From contig JAVJUV010000086.1 of assembly GCA_040220415.1 (NCBI GenBank), positions 1 through 64,000 of the forward strand: a DNA stretch of 64,000 bases. The letters are read 5' to 3'. The stretch's first letter is position 1. Each line of letters begins with the position of its first letter. The DNA comes from JAVJUV01 sp040220415 (GTDB taxonomy: Bacteria; Pseudomonadota; Alphaproteobacteria; Rhodobacterales; Rhodobacteraceae). A model generated the notes under the pieces. The model was not told where the DNA came from. It saw only the letters and a list, made by a program, of their open reading frames with translations, and searched no databases. The translations under genes were made by a program, and so were the position numbers. Of this stretch, positions 42,187 through 51,590 are shown piece after piece.

Positions 42187-43341
42187 TCAGGCCGACTTGA
42201 ACCGGGCCATCAGCTCGGCCCGGTTCGGATCGGTCAGCGTGACCGCCGCCCCGAATTCCAGCGCATCGAGAAGCTCCTGCGCCGGATAGAGGATCGGATC
42301 GTTCAGGATTTCCGCCGGCAGCAGGGCGTTGGTGCGGCTGTCGGCCACCGGATAGCCGTGCGCCAAAACCTCGCGCGCGTTTACCTCGGGGCTGAGCATG
42401 TGGTTGATCAGCGCGTAGGCAGCGTCGCGGTGCGGCGCGCCTTTCGGTATGGCGTAATAGTCCGACCACAGCTCGCCGCCCTCGCGGCCCAGCACATAGG
42501 CGATCTCGGGTATGTCCGCATTCAGCTGCTTGCCGTCGCCGGTCCAGCAGATCGTCATCCAGGCATCGCCCGACCGCATCGCCGGCTGATAGTCCGACGA
42601 GATCGCGAAAAGATGCGGCTTGACGTCGATCAGCAGCTTCTCGGCATCCGCCAGCTCGGCCGGATCGACCGAGTTGAAGGAATAGCCGAAGTATTTCAGT
42701 GCGTTGCCGATCGTGGTCAATTGATAGTCATGCACCATCGTGCGGCCCGAGAAGTCGTCCATCGTGCGGTCGAAGAAGTCCTTCCAGGTGGTCAGCGCAT
42801 TGCCGCCGTCATGGGCGGTGTTCACCGCGAACCCGGTCGTGCCCCAGTTCTTCGGCACCGCGTAAAGCGTGCCGTCGACCGAGCCCGCATCGGAAAAGCG
42901 CGGATCGAACGCGCCGGCGTCGTAGTTCGACAGCTTCGAGACGTCCAGCGGCTCGATCAGGTCTTCGCCCACATAGGTCGTGATCGTGTAGTTGGTCGGC
43001 ACGAACACGTCCCAGCCCGACCCGCCGGCCTGCAGCTTGGCCAGCATTTCCTCGTTCGAACCGAAGACGTTAACCTGCACGGCGGCGCCCGTCGCGTCGG
43101 TGAAGGCGTCGAAGTTGGCCTGGTCGTGATAGTTCGGCCAGGTCGCCAGTATCACGCGGTCGCCGATGTCCTGCGCGAAGGCGGGCCTCGGGCGAAGCCC
43201 CGGCACCGCCGCGCCCAGAACCGCCGTCGCGGCCCCAAGGCCGGTGACGCGCATGAAGTGCCGGCGCGTCACCGAGCCCTTCTGATAGCGCCGCAGTTCT
43301 TCCATGAACTTCTGCTTCGAGATGTAGCCGTTGTCGTTCAT
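42187..43341 (-). CDS. ABC transporter substrate-binding protein, polyamine type (PotD/PotF-like)
   Basis: The 384-residue protein has a twin-arginine-type signal set back from the start (VTRRHFMRVTGLGAATAVLG) after about 24 residues and then the PotD-like fold: VILATWPNYHDQANFDAFTD, WDVFVPTNYTITTYV, VPKNWGTTGFAVN. It should bind a polyamine or related cation in the periplasm. The specificity is not readable. It sits between the ATPase gene and the first permease gene. Confidence 0.9.
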   Translation of the reverse strand: MNDNGYISKQKFMEELRRYQKGSVTRRHFMRVTGLGAATAVLGAAVPGLRPRPAFAQDIGDRVILATWPNYHDQANFDAFTDATGAAVQVNVFGSNEEMLAKLQAGGSGWDVFVPTNYTITTYVGEDLIEPLDVSKLSNYDAGAFDPRFSDAGSVDGTLYAVPKNWGTTGFAVNTAHDGGNALTTWKDFFDRTMDDFSGRTMVHDYQLTTIGNALKYFGYSFNSVDPAELADAEKLLIDVKPHLFAISSDYQPAMRSGDAWMTICWTGDGKQLNADIPEIAYVLGREGGELWSDYYAIPKGAPHRDAAYALINHMLSPEVNAREVLAHGYPVADSRTNALLPAEILNDPILYPAQELLDALEFGAAVTLTDPNRAELMARFKSA

Positions 43342-43375
43342 TTGCGTTTACTCCCAGTTGAATTGATCAGGTTTC

Positions 43376-44515
43376 TCAGTCTGCCCGAAGGATAAGGGCT
43401 GCCTCGTCGCTCCATTCCACGAAAGCCCGGCTGCCGGCCTCGAAGTCGCGCGCGCCGAATTCGGACCGGCGCGGCGCCAGCACCGTCAGGTTTCCCAACG
43501 CGCCGTGCCGCACCAGGTACTCGGTGTGCTCGCCCAGGAAAATCCGGTTCTGCACCGTCACCTCCAAGCGTCCCGCGCCGGGCTCGTCGGTGATGCTTAT
43601 CTGCTCGGGCCGGATGCTCAGGCAACCGTCCTGCCCGGCGGCGACACCGGGGCTCGCGCGGCCCGAAAAGGTCAGGCCGCTCGCCGTCACCAGCCGCTCC
43701 ATCGCGCCGTCCCCGCGCTCCACCTTGCCTTCGAAGAAGTTCGAATTCCCCACGAAATCCGCCACATAGCGCGAGTTCGGGCGGTCATACAGTTCCTGCG
43801 GACTGCCCACCTGCACGATCCGCCCGTCCCGCATGACGCAGATCCGGTCGCTCAGCGACAGCGCCTCTTCCTGGTCGTGCGTGACAAGAACGAAGGTGAT
43901 CCCAAGCTGGCGCTGCAGGTCCTGCAACTCGATCTGCATTTCCTTGCGCAGCTTGCGGTCCAACGCCGCCAGCGGTTCGTCCAGCAACAGAAGCTTCGGC
44001 TCGTTCACGATGGCCCGCGCCAGCGCCACGCGCTGCTGCTGGCCGCCCGACATTTCCCAGACCCGGCGGTTCTCGTAGCCCGACAGCCGCACCGTTTCCA
44101 GCGCCCGTGACACCTTCGCGTCGATCACCTCGCGCGCGATCCTCGGCCGGCGCTGGCGCAGGCCGTAGCCGATGTTCGCGGCCACGGTCAGGTGCGGAAA
44201 CAGCGCATAGCTCTGGAACACCATGTTCACCGGGCGACGGTATGGCTCCAGGTCGTTGACCCTCTCGCCGTCGATCAGAACCTCGCCGCTGGTCGGCGTC
44301 TCGAATCCCGCCAGCATCCGCAGCGCGGTGGTCTTCCCGCAGCCAGACGGGCCCAGGAACGACAGGAATTCTCCCGGTGCGATGCTGAGGTCCAGATCGC
44401 TCGCCGCCTGGACCTCGCCAAAGGATTTCGAGACCCCGCGCAACTCGGCGACGGGAACCGCGTCCTGCTGACGGTCTTCGGGAACATACTGCATGTTCGT
44501 GGAGTCAGGGGCCAT
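43376..44515 (-). CDS. ABC transporter ATPase, polyamine type (PotA-like)
   Basis: The 379-residue ATPase has Walker A GPSGCGKTT, signature MSGGQQQRVALARAIVNEPK, Walker B LLLLDEPLAALD and a C-terminal TOBE domain (SIRPEQISITDEPGAGRLEV), as in PotA. It energises the polyamine-type importer. The ATG at 44515 is chosen; an in-frame TTG three codons upstream is less likely. It is the first gene of the operon and is divergent from the LuxR-type regulator gene. Confidence 0.93.
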   Translation of the reverse strand: MAPDSTNMQYVPEDRQQDAVPVAELRGVSKSFGEVQAASDLDLSIAPGEFLSFLGPSGCGKTTALRMLAGFETPTSGEVLIDGERVNDLEPYRRPVNMVFQSYALFPHLTVAANIGYGLRQRRPRIAREVIDAKVSRALETVRLSGYENRRVWEMSGGQQQRVALARAIVNEPKLLLLDEPLAALDRKLRKEMQIELQDLQRQLGITFVLVTHDQEEALSLSDRICVMRDGRIVQVGSPQELYDRPNSRYVADFVGNSNFFEGKVERGDGAMERLVTASGLTFSGRASPGVAAGQDGCLSIRPEQISITDEPGAGRLEVTVQNRIFLGEHTEYLVRHGALGNLTVLAPRRSEFGARDFEAGSRAFVEWSDEAALILRAD

Positions 44516-44623
44516 TTTCCCCAATTGGCCTCATATTGCGTGTTCAGGGCAGAATGAAGAGAGAATTGCTTTTCTGTAAATATGCAATTTATTATAGAAG
44601 TGTCGCAGGACAGGGGAGGAAAC

Positions 44624-45448
44624 TTGCGGACCGATTGGATGGCGAAGGCCGGCCGGATCGTCGAGACGATCGGCTCACCGGAATTCGGACGCGCCCTCGC
44701 CGAGGGCCTGCGCGCCATCGCGCCCTACGATTTCACCGTCATCTTCGGCTATGTCGGCTCGGCCCGGCCGCTTGACCTCTTCGACGACTTTCCCCCCGAC
44801 CGCCGCCTGCTCCATGTCGAGGAATACCAGGAAGGCCCCTATCTTCTCGACCCGTTCTTCCTGGCCACCGTCGCCCCCGCCGAGCCTGGGCTCTGGCGGC
44901 TGCGAGAGATAGCGCCCGACCGCTTCTACCAGGGCGAATACTACCGCAGCTACTACGCCCAGACCGGGCTGGCCGAAGAGATCGGCTACCTGATCCGGGT
45001 CAACCGCGACCTGACGCTCGTCGTCTCGCTGATGCGCAAGGAAAAACGGTTCTCCACAGCCGAGGTCCGCGCGCTCAAGAACGTCCGGCCCCTCATCGAG
45101 GCCGCCTGCCGGAAGAACTGGCAGAACGCGGTCGCGGCCGGCAGCGGTCGGAACGGCAAGATCGCCGAGCGGATCGAAGACGCGTTCCAGCTTGTCGGCG
45201 AAGGCGTGCTCACCCCCCGCGAACGCCAGGTCGTGGAACTCACGCTGCGCGGACACTCCGCCGACGCCACCGGAACCATGCTGGGAATCTCGCCCGGCAC
45301 GGTCCGGATTCACCGGCGCAACATCTACACAAAGCTCAGGATCAGCTCGCAGGGCGAGCTTTTCTCGGTCTTCATCAACGCCATGCTGGGCGCCGCTCCG
45401 GCGGACGCCACGGCGTCGCAAGCCGGTGTCAGGAACCTGGCCGGCTGA
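44624..45448 (+). CDS. LuxR-type transcription regulator
   Basis: The protein has an N-terminal GAF/autoinducer-like sensory region and a C-terminal LuxR helix-turn-helix (LTPRERQVVELTLRGHSADA, then LGISPGTVRIHRRNIYTKLR). The TTG at 44624 has GGGGAGGA five bases before it and gives 274 residues; ATG starts at 44582 and 44639 are alternatives. The residues that contact acyl-homoserine lactones are not evident and no synthase gene is nearby. Divergent placement suggests it controls the polyamine-type ABC operon. Confidence 0.85.
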   Translation: MRTDWMAKAGRIVETIGSPEFGRALAEGLRAIAPYDFTVIFGYVGSARPLDLFDDFPPDRRLLHVEEYQEGPYLLDPFFLATVAPAEPGLWRLREIAPDRFYQGEYYRSYYAQTGLAEEIGYLIRVNRDLTLVVSLMRKEKRFSTAEVRALKNVRPLIEAACRKNWQNAVAAGSGRNGKIAERIEDAFQLVGEGVLTPRERQVVELTLRGHSADATGTMLGISPGTVRIHRRNIYTKLRISSQGELFSVFINAMLGAAPADATASQAGVRNLAG

Positions 45449-45567
45449 TCGACCCCCTGCACCGCTCCCGCCACCCGGGACCGGCAAGCATTCGCTGACC
45501 GGCGCCCTTTCCGCAACCTGACGTTGGACTCCGCGGTGCAGCGGCGCTAGAAAACTCCCCGGTGGGC

Positions 45568-45582
45568 AGGAGGTGATTTATC
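45568..45582 (+). promoter_or_regulatory. Perfect ribosome binding site before an ATC start
   Basis: AGGAGGTGA at 45568-45576 is fully complementary to the 3' end of 16S rRNA. Six bases after AGGAGG is ATC at 45580-45582, which opens the glycosyltransferase frame at exactly the expected N-terminus. A TGA lies in frame two codons upstream (45574-45576), so no longer frame is possible. Confidence 0.6.
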
Positions 45583-46758
45583 GCCAGGATTGTCGTATTT
45601 GCCTTCGACCTGACCGAAGCCGCCCAGATCCGGCGCATTGCCAGCCTCATCCGCCTCGGTCACGACGTAACCTCGATCTCGTTCCGCCGCCGCAACATGA
45701 ACGCGGGTTTCCGGCCAGACTGGCCGAACCTCGACCTTGGCGAGATGCCGAACCACAAGTTCGGCGCGCGCATCCTCAGGCTGCTCGCGGCGCTGCCCCG
45801 CATCCTGCGCCACGGCAGGGCACTCCGCGACGCCGACGTGGTCATCGCGCGGAACTTCGATCTCCTGACGCTGGCCTGGTTGTCCCGGTCGCTCTCTCCC
45901 GGATCGTCGGCGCGGCTGGTCTACGAGTGCCTCGATATCCACGGCCTCTTCACCGGCGGCGGCGCCGTCGCCCGCGTCATGCGGTTCCTCGAACGCCGCC
46001 TCCTTTCGCGCATCGACCTGCTCTGGACCTCGTCACCCGGCTTCGTGCGCTGCTACTTCCAGGCGGTGCAGGGTTACGACGGCCCCTGCGCGATCCTCGA
46101 AAACAAGCTCTGGTTCGACGGCCCGCCCCCCGCGCGCCCGGCCATCAAAGACCGTATCGCGGGCTCGGCGCCGTTCACCCTCGGCTGGGTCGGCTCGATC
46201 CGCTGCACCGCCACCCTCGATCTTCTCGCCGAAACCGCCAGGATGCTCGGCCCCCGGATCAGGATCGTCGTGCGTGGCAGTATTCACCGTCACGCGGTGC
46301 CGGACTTCGACGACGTGGTCGCCCGACACGACAACATCACCTACGGCGGCGCTTATGAATATCCCCACGGTCTCGCCGAGGTCTATCTGGGCTGCGACGC
46401 GGTCTGGGCACAGGATCTCTGGCAGCGCGGCGCGAACTCGGACTGGCTCCTGCCGAACCGCATCTACGAGGCAAGCTGGTTCGGATGCCCCTCGATCGCC
46501 GTCGCGGACACCGAGACAGGCAGGCGTGTTGCCTCCGACGACCTCGGTTTCGTGATTGCCGAACCGACGGCAGAGGCACTGGCGCAGCTTCTGGGCGACC
46601 ATGACCGCGCCGCATTCCGCGCCGTCTCGGAACGCATCCTCGCGATGCCCGACACCGCGTTCCGCCTCGACCCCGCCGACGTCGCGGCGGCGCTCAGACC
46701 GGTTCTGGGCGGTCCGGACAGAAGTGACTCGCCCTCCTCATCCAGGGCGCGCGCCTGA
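45580..46758 (+). CDS. Glycosyltransferase (family 1/4-like), probable ATC start
   Basis: The frame from 45580 gives 392 residues. Its N-terminus (M)ARIVVFAFDLTEAAQIRRI, then SLIRLGHDVTSISFRRRNM, is the Rossmann beginning expected of a GT-B glycosyltransferase. The C-terminal domain includes WLLPNRIYEASWFGCPSIAV, typical of donor-sugar binding. The first in-frame ATG (45697) would delete the first 39 residues, so a non-standard ATC start behind a perfect ribosome binding site is the better reading. It likely adds a sugar to an exopolysaccharide repeat unit. Confidence 0.8.
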   Translation: MARIVVFAFDLTEAAQIRRIASLIRLGHDVTSISFRRRNMNAGFRPDWPNLDLGEMPNHKFGARILRLLAALPRILRHGRALRDADVVIARNFDLLTLAWLSRSLSPGSSARLVYECLDIHGLFTGGGAVARVMRFLERRLLSRIDLLWTSSPGFVRCYFQAVQGYDGPCAILENKLWFDGPPPARPAIKDRIAGSAPFTLGWVGSIRCTATLDLLAETARMLGPRIRIVVRGSIHRHAVPDFDDVVARHDNITYGGAYEYPHGLAEVYLGCDAVWAQDLWQRGANSDWLLPNRIYEASWFGCPSIAVADTETGRRVASDDLGFVIAEPTAEALAQLLGDHDRAAFRAVSERILAMPDTAFRLDPADVAAALRPVLGGPDRSDSPSSSRARA

Positions 46759-47069
46759 GAATCGCCCCGGCCCGCCCCGTCTCTCGTCCTCGGCGCCGTT
46801 CGCATCCTGCCTAATCCGGCAGCATCGACGTCCCCGGCGATCTTCGTCCCGCCAGGCCCGATTTGCAGCATTTGTAGTGATCAAAACTTCAATCGCCACA
46901 ACAAGTTGCGGTTTCCGTCCTCCGGTCGGGAAATCACCGGGCCGGACTTGTGATCGAAGAACGGCAAAAACTCGCTCAAAATGCGGCGGCGCGGCAAATA
47001 CCTCTGGTTATCCACAGCAGTCTCCGGTGTGTTGCACAACGTGGGGGCTTCCGATGGGGAGCCGTAGAC
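46759..47069. other. Intergenic region, probable promoter of the sugar transferase genes
   Basis: About 311 bases separate the first glycosyltransferase and the ExoY-like gene. The middle (46860-47030) is more AT-rich than its surroundings, as expected of a regulatory region. The frame of the downstream gene stays open back to a GTG at 46950, but that stretch has no family resemblance. No clear promoter elements or hairpins were identified. Confidence 0.4.
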
Positions 47070-47780
47070 GTGGACGACTCAGGAAACGCGGTACGTCCGG
47101 AATTCATTTTCCGTCGAGACGACAAGAACGGAACAGCCCGTTCAGGCGACGACCGCTCGCTTCCGCCTGTGGGCGGGCTGACCAAGCGCCTTCAGGACGC
47201 CGCCTTCGCGGTCGTCCTCCTGGTCCTGTTCTCGCCGTTCCTTCTTCTCGTCGCGATCACCGTCAAACTCACCTCGACCGGCCCCGTGCTTTTCGGACAC
47301 ACGCGCATCGGCCACGCCGGCAAGCCGTTCAAATGCTGGAAGTTCAGGACAATGGTCACAGACGGCGACGCCGTGCTCAGGCGCCACCTGGACGCGCATC
47401 CCGCGGCGCGGATCGAATGGGAGCGCAACCGCAAACTGCGGAACGACCCCCGCGTGACCCGGTTCGGTCACGTCTTGCGCAAATACTCCGTCGACGAACT
47501 GCCGCAGATCATCAACGTCCTCCTCGGAGACATGAGCCTCGTCGGCCCCCGTCCCGTGGCCACGGACGAGCTTGAACGCTACGGCCACGCGGTCGAGGCC
47601 TATCTGGCCGCCCGCCCCGGTATCACCGGGCTCTGGCAGACAAGCGGGCGCAGCGACACGACATACGAGCAGCGCGTCGCGCTCGACAGCCGCTACGCCG
47701 CCGAATGGACCTTCATGCTCGATTTCCTGATCCTGCTCAGGACGATCCCGGTGGTGCTCGGCGCCCGCGGCTCCTGCTGA
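47070..47780 (+). CDS. Undecaprenyl-phosphate sugar phosphotransferase (ExoY-like initiating enzyme)
   Basis: The protein has one membrane helix (QDAAFAVVLLVLFSPFLLLV) and the bacterial sugar transferase domain: FGHTRIGHAGKPFKCWKFRT, KYSVDELPQIINVLLGDMSL, VGPRPVATDELERY and RPGITGLWQTSGRS. It transfers a sugar-1-phosphate to undecaprenyl phosphate, starting exopolysaccharide assembly. The GTG at 47070 with GGGGAG eight bases upstream gives 236 residues, close to ExoY; an earlier GTG at 46950 is possible. The large Wzx-type flippase gene follows. Confidence 0.88.
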   Translation: MDDSGNAVRPEFIFRRDDKNGTARSGDDRSLPPVGGLTKRLQDAAFAVVLLVLFSPFLLLVAITVKLTSTGPVLFGHTRIGHAGKPFKCWKFRTMVTDGDAVLRRHLDAHPAARIEWERNRKLRNDPRVTRFGHVLRKYSVDELPQIINVLLGDMSLVGPRPVATDELERYGHAVEAYLAARPGITGLWQTSGRSDTTYEQRVALDSRYAAEWTFMLDFLILLRTIPVVLGARGSC

Positions 47781-47790
47781 GACGCGCACC

Positions 47791-49275
47791 TTGACCAGCC
47801 TCCCGAACACTCCAGCCGCCACCGGGTTCGTCCCGCATCCCTCCTCGGGGCGATCCCGGGCGGCGGTCCTGGGGTCGCTCTGGTCACTCCTGCAAACGCT
47901 GATCCCCAGTCTCAGCAGCGCGCTCATCTTCTTCATGGCCGCGGCCTATCTCACGCCGGCCGATTTCGGACACCTCGCCATCGCCACCGGGGTCGTTTCC
48001 ATCGCGCTCGCCTTCTCGCCGGTCGCCTTCGGCGAGGCGCTGGTCCAGCGCGCCTCGCTCTCGCCCTCGCACGCCGACGCGGTGTTCTGGCTGAACGCGG
48101 CCTTCGCCCTGCTCTACTGCGCTCTTCTGATCCTTGCCGCACCCTTCGTCGCCGACTGGTTCGGCGTGCCCGACATCGCGTGGATTCTGCCCCTCCTCTC
48201 GCTCAGGGTTCCCTTCGAACTCGTCGCCGCGGTTCCCGTCGCGATGATCACCCGCGCGATGCAGTTCCGCCTTCTGGCGATCCGCACCGCCATCGGTTCG
48301 GCCGTGGGAACCGTGGTCTGCCTCGTCCTCCTTCTCGCGGGCCAGGGGCTTCTGGCTCTGGTCGTCAGCCAGGTCGCCGTCAGCGCCACCGTCTGCGCCG
48401 TCGCGGTCTGGTCCTGCGGCTGGCGTCCGGGTCTGTCGGCCCGCCTTTCGGATATCCGAGACCTCGCCCGCTACGGCACCTTCGCCGCCGGTCAGCGGAT
48501 GCTGGGCACGCTCAGGGTCGATCACCTGGTGACCGGCGCGCTTGGCGGCGCGGTTCTTCTCGGCCTTCTGGTCTTCGCCCAGCGCATCTTCCAGCTTCTG
48601 GCCAACATCGCCTCCGGCGCGCTCTCTTCGGTCATGCACGTGGTCCTGTCCTCGATGCAGGGCGAGCCCGAGAAGGCGAAGCGCGCCTTCGTTCTCGTCT
48701 CCTTCGCGGCGGCGGCCATCGGTTTTCCCGTCTTCGCCGGCGCGGCACTCGTCATCGACGACATCGTGCGCCTGTTCTTCGCCGACAAGTGGTCCGAGGC
48801 CGCGGCGGCGGCACAGATATTCTGCGTCGTCGGCTTCATCGCGTCGCTCAGCATCGTGCAAGGGGCCTTGATCCGTAGCCGGGGCAAGCCCGACTGGCTG
48901 CTCTGGTATCAACTCGCGCAAGAGGCCACGACCGTCCTCGTCATCGTCCTGGCCTGGCGCCACGGCGTCCAGGTCATGGTCGCGGCGATCGCCGCCAAGA
49001 CCTTCCTGATCTGGCCGGTCTCGGTCTGGATGACGATTCGCCTTCTGGACTGCTCCCTCTTCACCTACGCCCGCGCCTTCGCCGGCCCGGCACTCGCCAC
49101 CGCCGTCATGGCCGGCGCGCTGGTCGCGCTGCCCGACGCCCCCGGCCTCGGCAACCTCGCGCTTCAAATCGCCGTCGGCATCGCCGTCTATCCGCCGCTA
49201 CTGGCCGCCCTCTGTCACGACAGGCTGACCGAGGCGTGGCGCATTCTCCGCCGCAAAGGACCAGCCACCGCATGA
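47791..49275 (+). CDS. Polysaccharide flippase (Wzx/ExoT type)
   Basis: The 494-residue protein has about 12-14 membrane helices and the MOP-superfamily pattern (AAAYLTPADFGHLAIATGVV, FGEALVQRASLSP, RYGTFAAGQRMLGTLRVDHL). It should flip lipid-linked oligosaccharide across the inner membrane. The frame opens with TTG at 47791; the next in-frame ATG is inside the first helix, so the TTG is the likely start. It overlaps the pyruvyl transferase gene by ATGA. Confidence 0.88.
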   Translation: MTSLPNTPAATGFVPHPSSGRSRAAVLGSLWSLLQTLIPSLSSALIFFMAAAYLTPADFGHLAIATGVVSIALAFSPVAFGEALVQRASLSPSHADAVFWLNAAFALLYCALLILAAPFVADWFGVPDIAWILPLLSLRVPFELVAAVPVAMITRAMQFRLLAIRTAIGSAVGTVVCLVLLLAGQGLLALVVSQVAVSATVCAVAVWSCGWRPGLSARLSDIRDLARYGTFAAGQRMLGTLRVDHLVTGALGGAVLLGLLVFAQRIFQLLANIASGALSSVMHVVLSSMQGEPEKAKRAFVLVSFAAAAIGFPVFAGAALVIDDIVRLFFADKWSEAAAAAQIFCVVGFIASLSIVQGALIRSRGKPDWLLWYQLAQEATTVLVIVLAWRHGVQVMVAAIAAKTFLIWPVSVWMTIRLLDCSLFTYARAFAGPALATAVMAGALVALPDAPGLGNLALQIAVGIAVYPPLLAALCHDRLTEAWRILRRKGPATA

Positions 49276-50183
49276 AACTGACCTATTTCAAGGGCAATCC
49301 GCCGAACTTCGGCGACGAGTTGAACGTCTGGATGTGGCACGGGCTTCTGCCGCCCGGTTTCCTCGACGACGACCCCGACGTCCTCTTCCTCGGCATCGGA
49401 TCGATCATCCAGGACATCTACCCGCCCAAGGCGCAGAAGATCGTCGTGGGCTCGGGCTTCGCGGGCGCCTACTCGCGCCTGCCGGACGTCCACGATGGCA
49501 CTTGGGATTTCCGCTTCGTCCGCGGCCCCGAGACCTGCCGCCAGCTCGGCCTCGACCCCGCGCTGGCCATCACCGACGCCGCCGTCCTTCTGCGCGCCCT
49601 CGACCTGCCGAAACCGGCGCACGGGATCGGCACCGCCTTCATGCCGCATTACGAAAGCGTCGAACGCGGCAACTGGGCCCGTGTCTGCGAAGCGGCGGGC
49701 GTCCACTTCATCGACCCGACGCGACCCTCGCGCGAGGTTCTGGCCGAGGTGCGCGGCGCCCGCATGATCATCACCGAGGCGATGCACGGCGCGATCGTGG
49801 CCGACGCGATGCGCACGCCCTGGATCGGCGTTCAGACCATGCATCACGTCCACCGGGGCAAATGGTTCGACTGGGCCGCCTCGCTCGGGATCGACTATCG
49901 CCCGGCCCATGTCCGCCCCTCGAACGGACGCGAGTTCTGGGCCTATCACACCGGCCGCTGGGGCTCGGGCCCCCGCGCCCGCGCGGTCTTCGAAAGCACC
50001 GCCTTCAGGCCGGTCAACGCCGCGATCATGCACGCCTCTGCCGCCAGCCTCGCACGGCTCGCCAGGACCGAGCCGCAGCTCAGCGACGACAGCGCCATCG
50101 AAAGCGCGACCGACAAGGCGCTCGAAGCGCTTAACCGGCTGGTGTCGGACTACGACGCGCGCGCCACCGCGTCGCGGGCATAG
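49272..50183 (+). CDS. Polysaccharide pyruvyl transferase family protein
   Basis: The 303-residue protein has the ExoV/WcaK layout: FKGNPPNFGDELNVWMWHGL, LFLGIGSII, VGSGFAGAY, FVRGPETCRQLGL, and ITEAMHGAIVADAMRTPWIG near residue 180. These enzymes add pyruvate ketals from PEP to sugars, giving the polymer negative charge. The ATG at 49272 overlaps the flippase stop. Its 3' end overlaps the convergent ligase-like gene by 34 bases. Confidence 0.87.
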   Translation: MKLTYFKGNPPNFGDELNVWMWHGLLPPGFLDDDPDVLFLGIGSIIQDIYPPKAQKIVVGSGFAGAYSRLPDVHDGTWDFRFVRGPETCRQLGLDPALAITDAAVLLRALDLPKPAHGIGTAFMPHYESVERGNWARVCEAAGVHFIDPTRPSREVLAEVRGARMIITEAMHGAIVADAMRTPWIGVQTMHHVHRGKWFDWAASLGIDYRPAHVRPSNGREFWAYHTGRWGSGPRARAVFESTAFRPVNAAIMHASAASLARLARTEPQLSDDSAIESATDKALEALNRLVSDYDARATASRA

Positions 50184-51388
50184 GCGAAGGCGGCGAACAC
50201 CAGGAAGGTGTTCAGGCCGAACTGGAAGAACAGCGGAACCTCGATCAGGCTGCCGAAGACGACCATCAGGGTCTTGCCGAAAAAGATCGCCGGAACGACC
50301 CGGCCGGTCAGAAGCGTCCAGCGCAGCGTCAGAAGCCCGGCGCCGAACAGCACCAGCGCCTGCAAGGTCACGCCCAGAAGGCCGATCTCGACCGCGTTCG
50401 ACAGGTACATGTTGTGAAAGTTGAAGCCGCCCCGGCCCTCGATGCCGAACATGAACCAAAGCGCCTCGGCATCGGCGTTCCCCTGAACCCAGAACGCCTG
50501 ATAGCCGACGCCCAGGAAAGGCCGGTCGGCGATCAGGTCGCGGGCGACCGCCCAAAGCTCGGTCCGCCCCGTCAGGGTCAGATCCTTGCCGGTCGTCTCA
50601 AGCACCGTGTCCGAAATCGCCTGCACATGGGCCGAGGCGAGAAGCGCGACGAAAGCGGCCGCAAGCACGCCCCCGGCAAGCAGCGCGACACGGGCCGCGG
50701 GGCCCATCCGGGCGACCCCAAGGACGAAAAGCGTCGCCCCGATCGTCACCGCCAGCAGCACAAGCGCGCCCACCGACTGGGCAAGCACGACCAGCCCGCA
50801 CCCCACGACGCCCGCGGCCAGCCATCCGGCCCGGAACAGCGCCCGGCCACGGGCCAGCGCCAGCCCGAAAGCGAAGATCGCGAAAGTCGCCGCAGCGCCC
50901 GCAAAGGCGTTCTTGCTGCCATAGACCCCGATCCAGGCCGCGGTCTCGCCGCTGGTCCCGCCCCCGAGAATGCTGGCCGCCATGCTGATGCCCAGCAGCG
51001 CCGCAAGGCTCAGGCAAAAGGCGCGCGGCGGCAGCCGCTCGCAGATCGCCAGCGCGATCACGGCGGTCGCCGCCAGCTGGACACCGAACCGCAGGCTCAG
51101 CGCCGGTTCGCGCGACCAGGTGAAACTCAGGATGCAGAAAACCGCCATCAGCATCGCGGGCCAGTTGCGGACCGCCATCGCGAAGACGCGCCCGGGCCTC
51201 AGCAGGACAAGCCCGGCCCCGGCGGCAAGGAACAAGAGCGCCCCCGGCGTGCCAAGCGCGGGATTGAAGACGACACCCGCCAGCGCCAGCACCGCCAGCA
51301 CCGCACCAAGCTCCAGCTCGACCCGGCCCAGACGGCCCGCCGGAACCGCCAGCGCAAGGCGCGGCAAGGTCTCGCTTCGTGCCGTCAT
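50150..51388 (-). CDS. O-antigen ligase/polymerase-like membrane protein (ExoQ/Wzy candidate)
   Basis: The 412-residue protein has about ten membrane helices and a periplasmic loop with LTGRTELWAVARDLIADRPF and LGVGYQAFW, then FNFHNMYLSNAVEIGLLGV, which is the Wzy_C/O-antigen ligase signature with the conserved Arg and His. In an exopolysaccharide locus it probably polymerises repeat units. It is encoded opposite to the flippase and pyruvyl transferase genes, with overlapping 3' ends. Confidence 0.87.
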   Translation of the reverse strand: MTARSETLPRLALAVPAGRLGRVELELGAVLAVLALAGVVFNPALGTPGALLFLAAGAGLVLLRPGRVFAMAVRNWPAMLMAVFCILSFTWSREPALSLRFGVQLAATAVIALAICERLPPRAFCLSLAALLGISMAASILGGGTSGETAAWIGVYGSKNAFAGAAATFAIFAFGLALARGRALFRAGWLAAGVVGCGLVVLAQSVGALVLLAVTIGATLFVLGVARMGPAARVALLAGGVLAAAFVALLASAHVQAISDTVLETTGKDLTLTGRTELWAVARDLIADRPFLGVGYQAFWVQGNADAEALWFMFGIEGRGGFNFHNMYLSNAVEIGLLGVTLQALVLFGAGLLTLRWTLLTGRVVPAIFFGKTLMVVFGSLIEVPLFFQFGLNTFLVFAAFAYARDAVARAS

Positions 51389-51590
51389 GTCGCCGGTCCG
51401 CTCCCGTCTTGTCGTCAGACCCGAACATGCCGCCGGATCGCGACGAAATCATGGCGTGCCAGATACTTGGGCGATTTTCGGCGGATTGACGCCGATCCCG
51501 CACCTCCGCCACAGAGAAGGTTTCGCGGTGCTTCCGCTTCGGTCTAGTGTCTGCCGTGGGCAGGGGCGTCAGAACGAACGGAAACCGTTC

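Noticed and set aside
45573..46358. GTG-started frame overlapping the first glycosyltransferase gene
   Set aside because: It shares the ribosome binding site region, but its product is Arg/Pro-rich without motifs, while the frame opened by ATC carries the whole glycosyltransferase.
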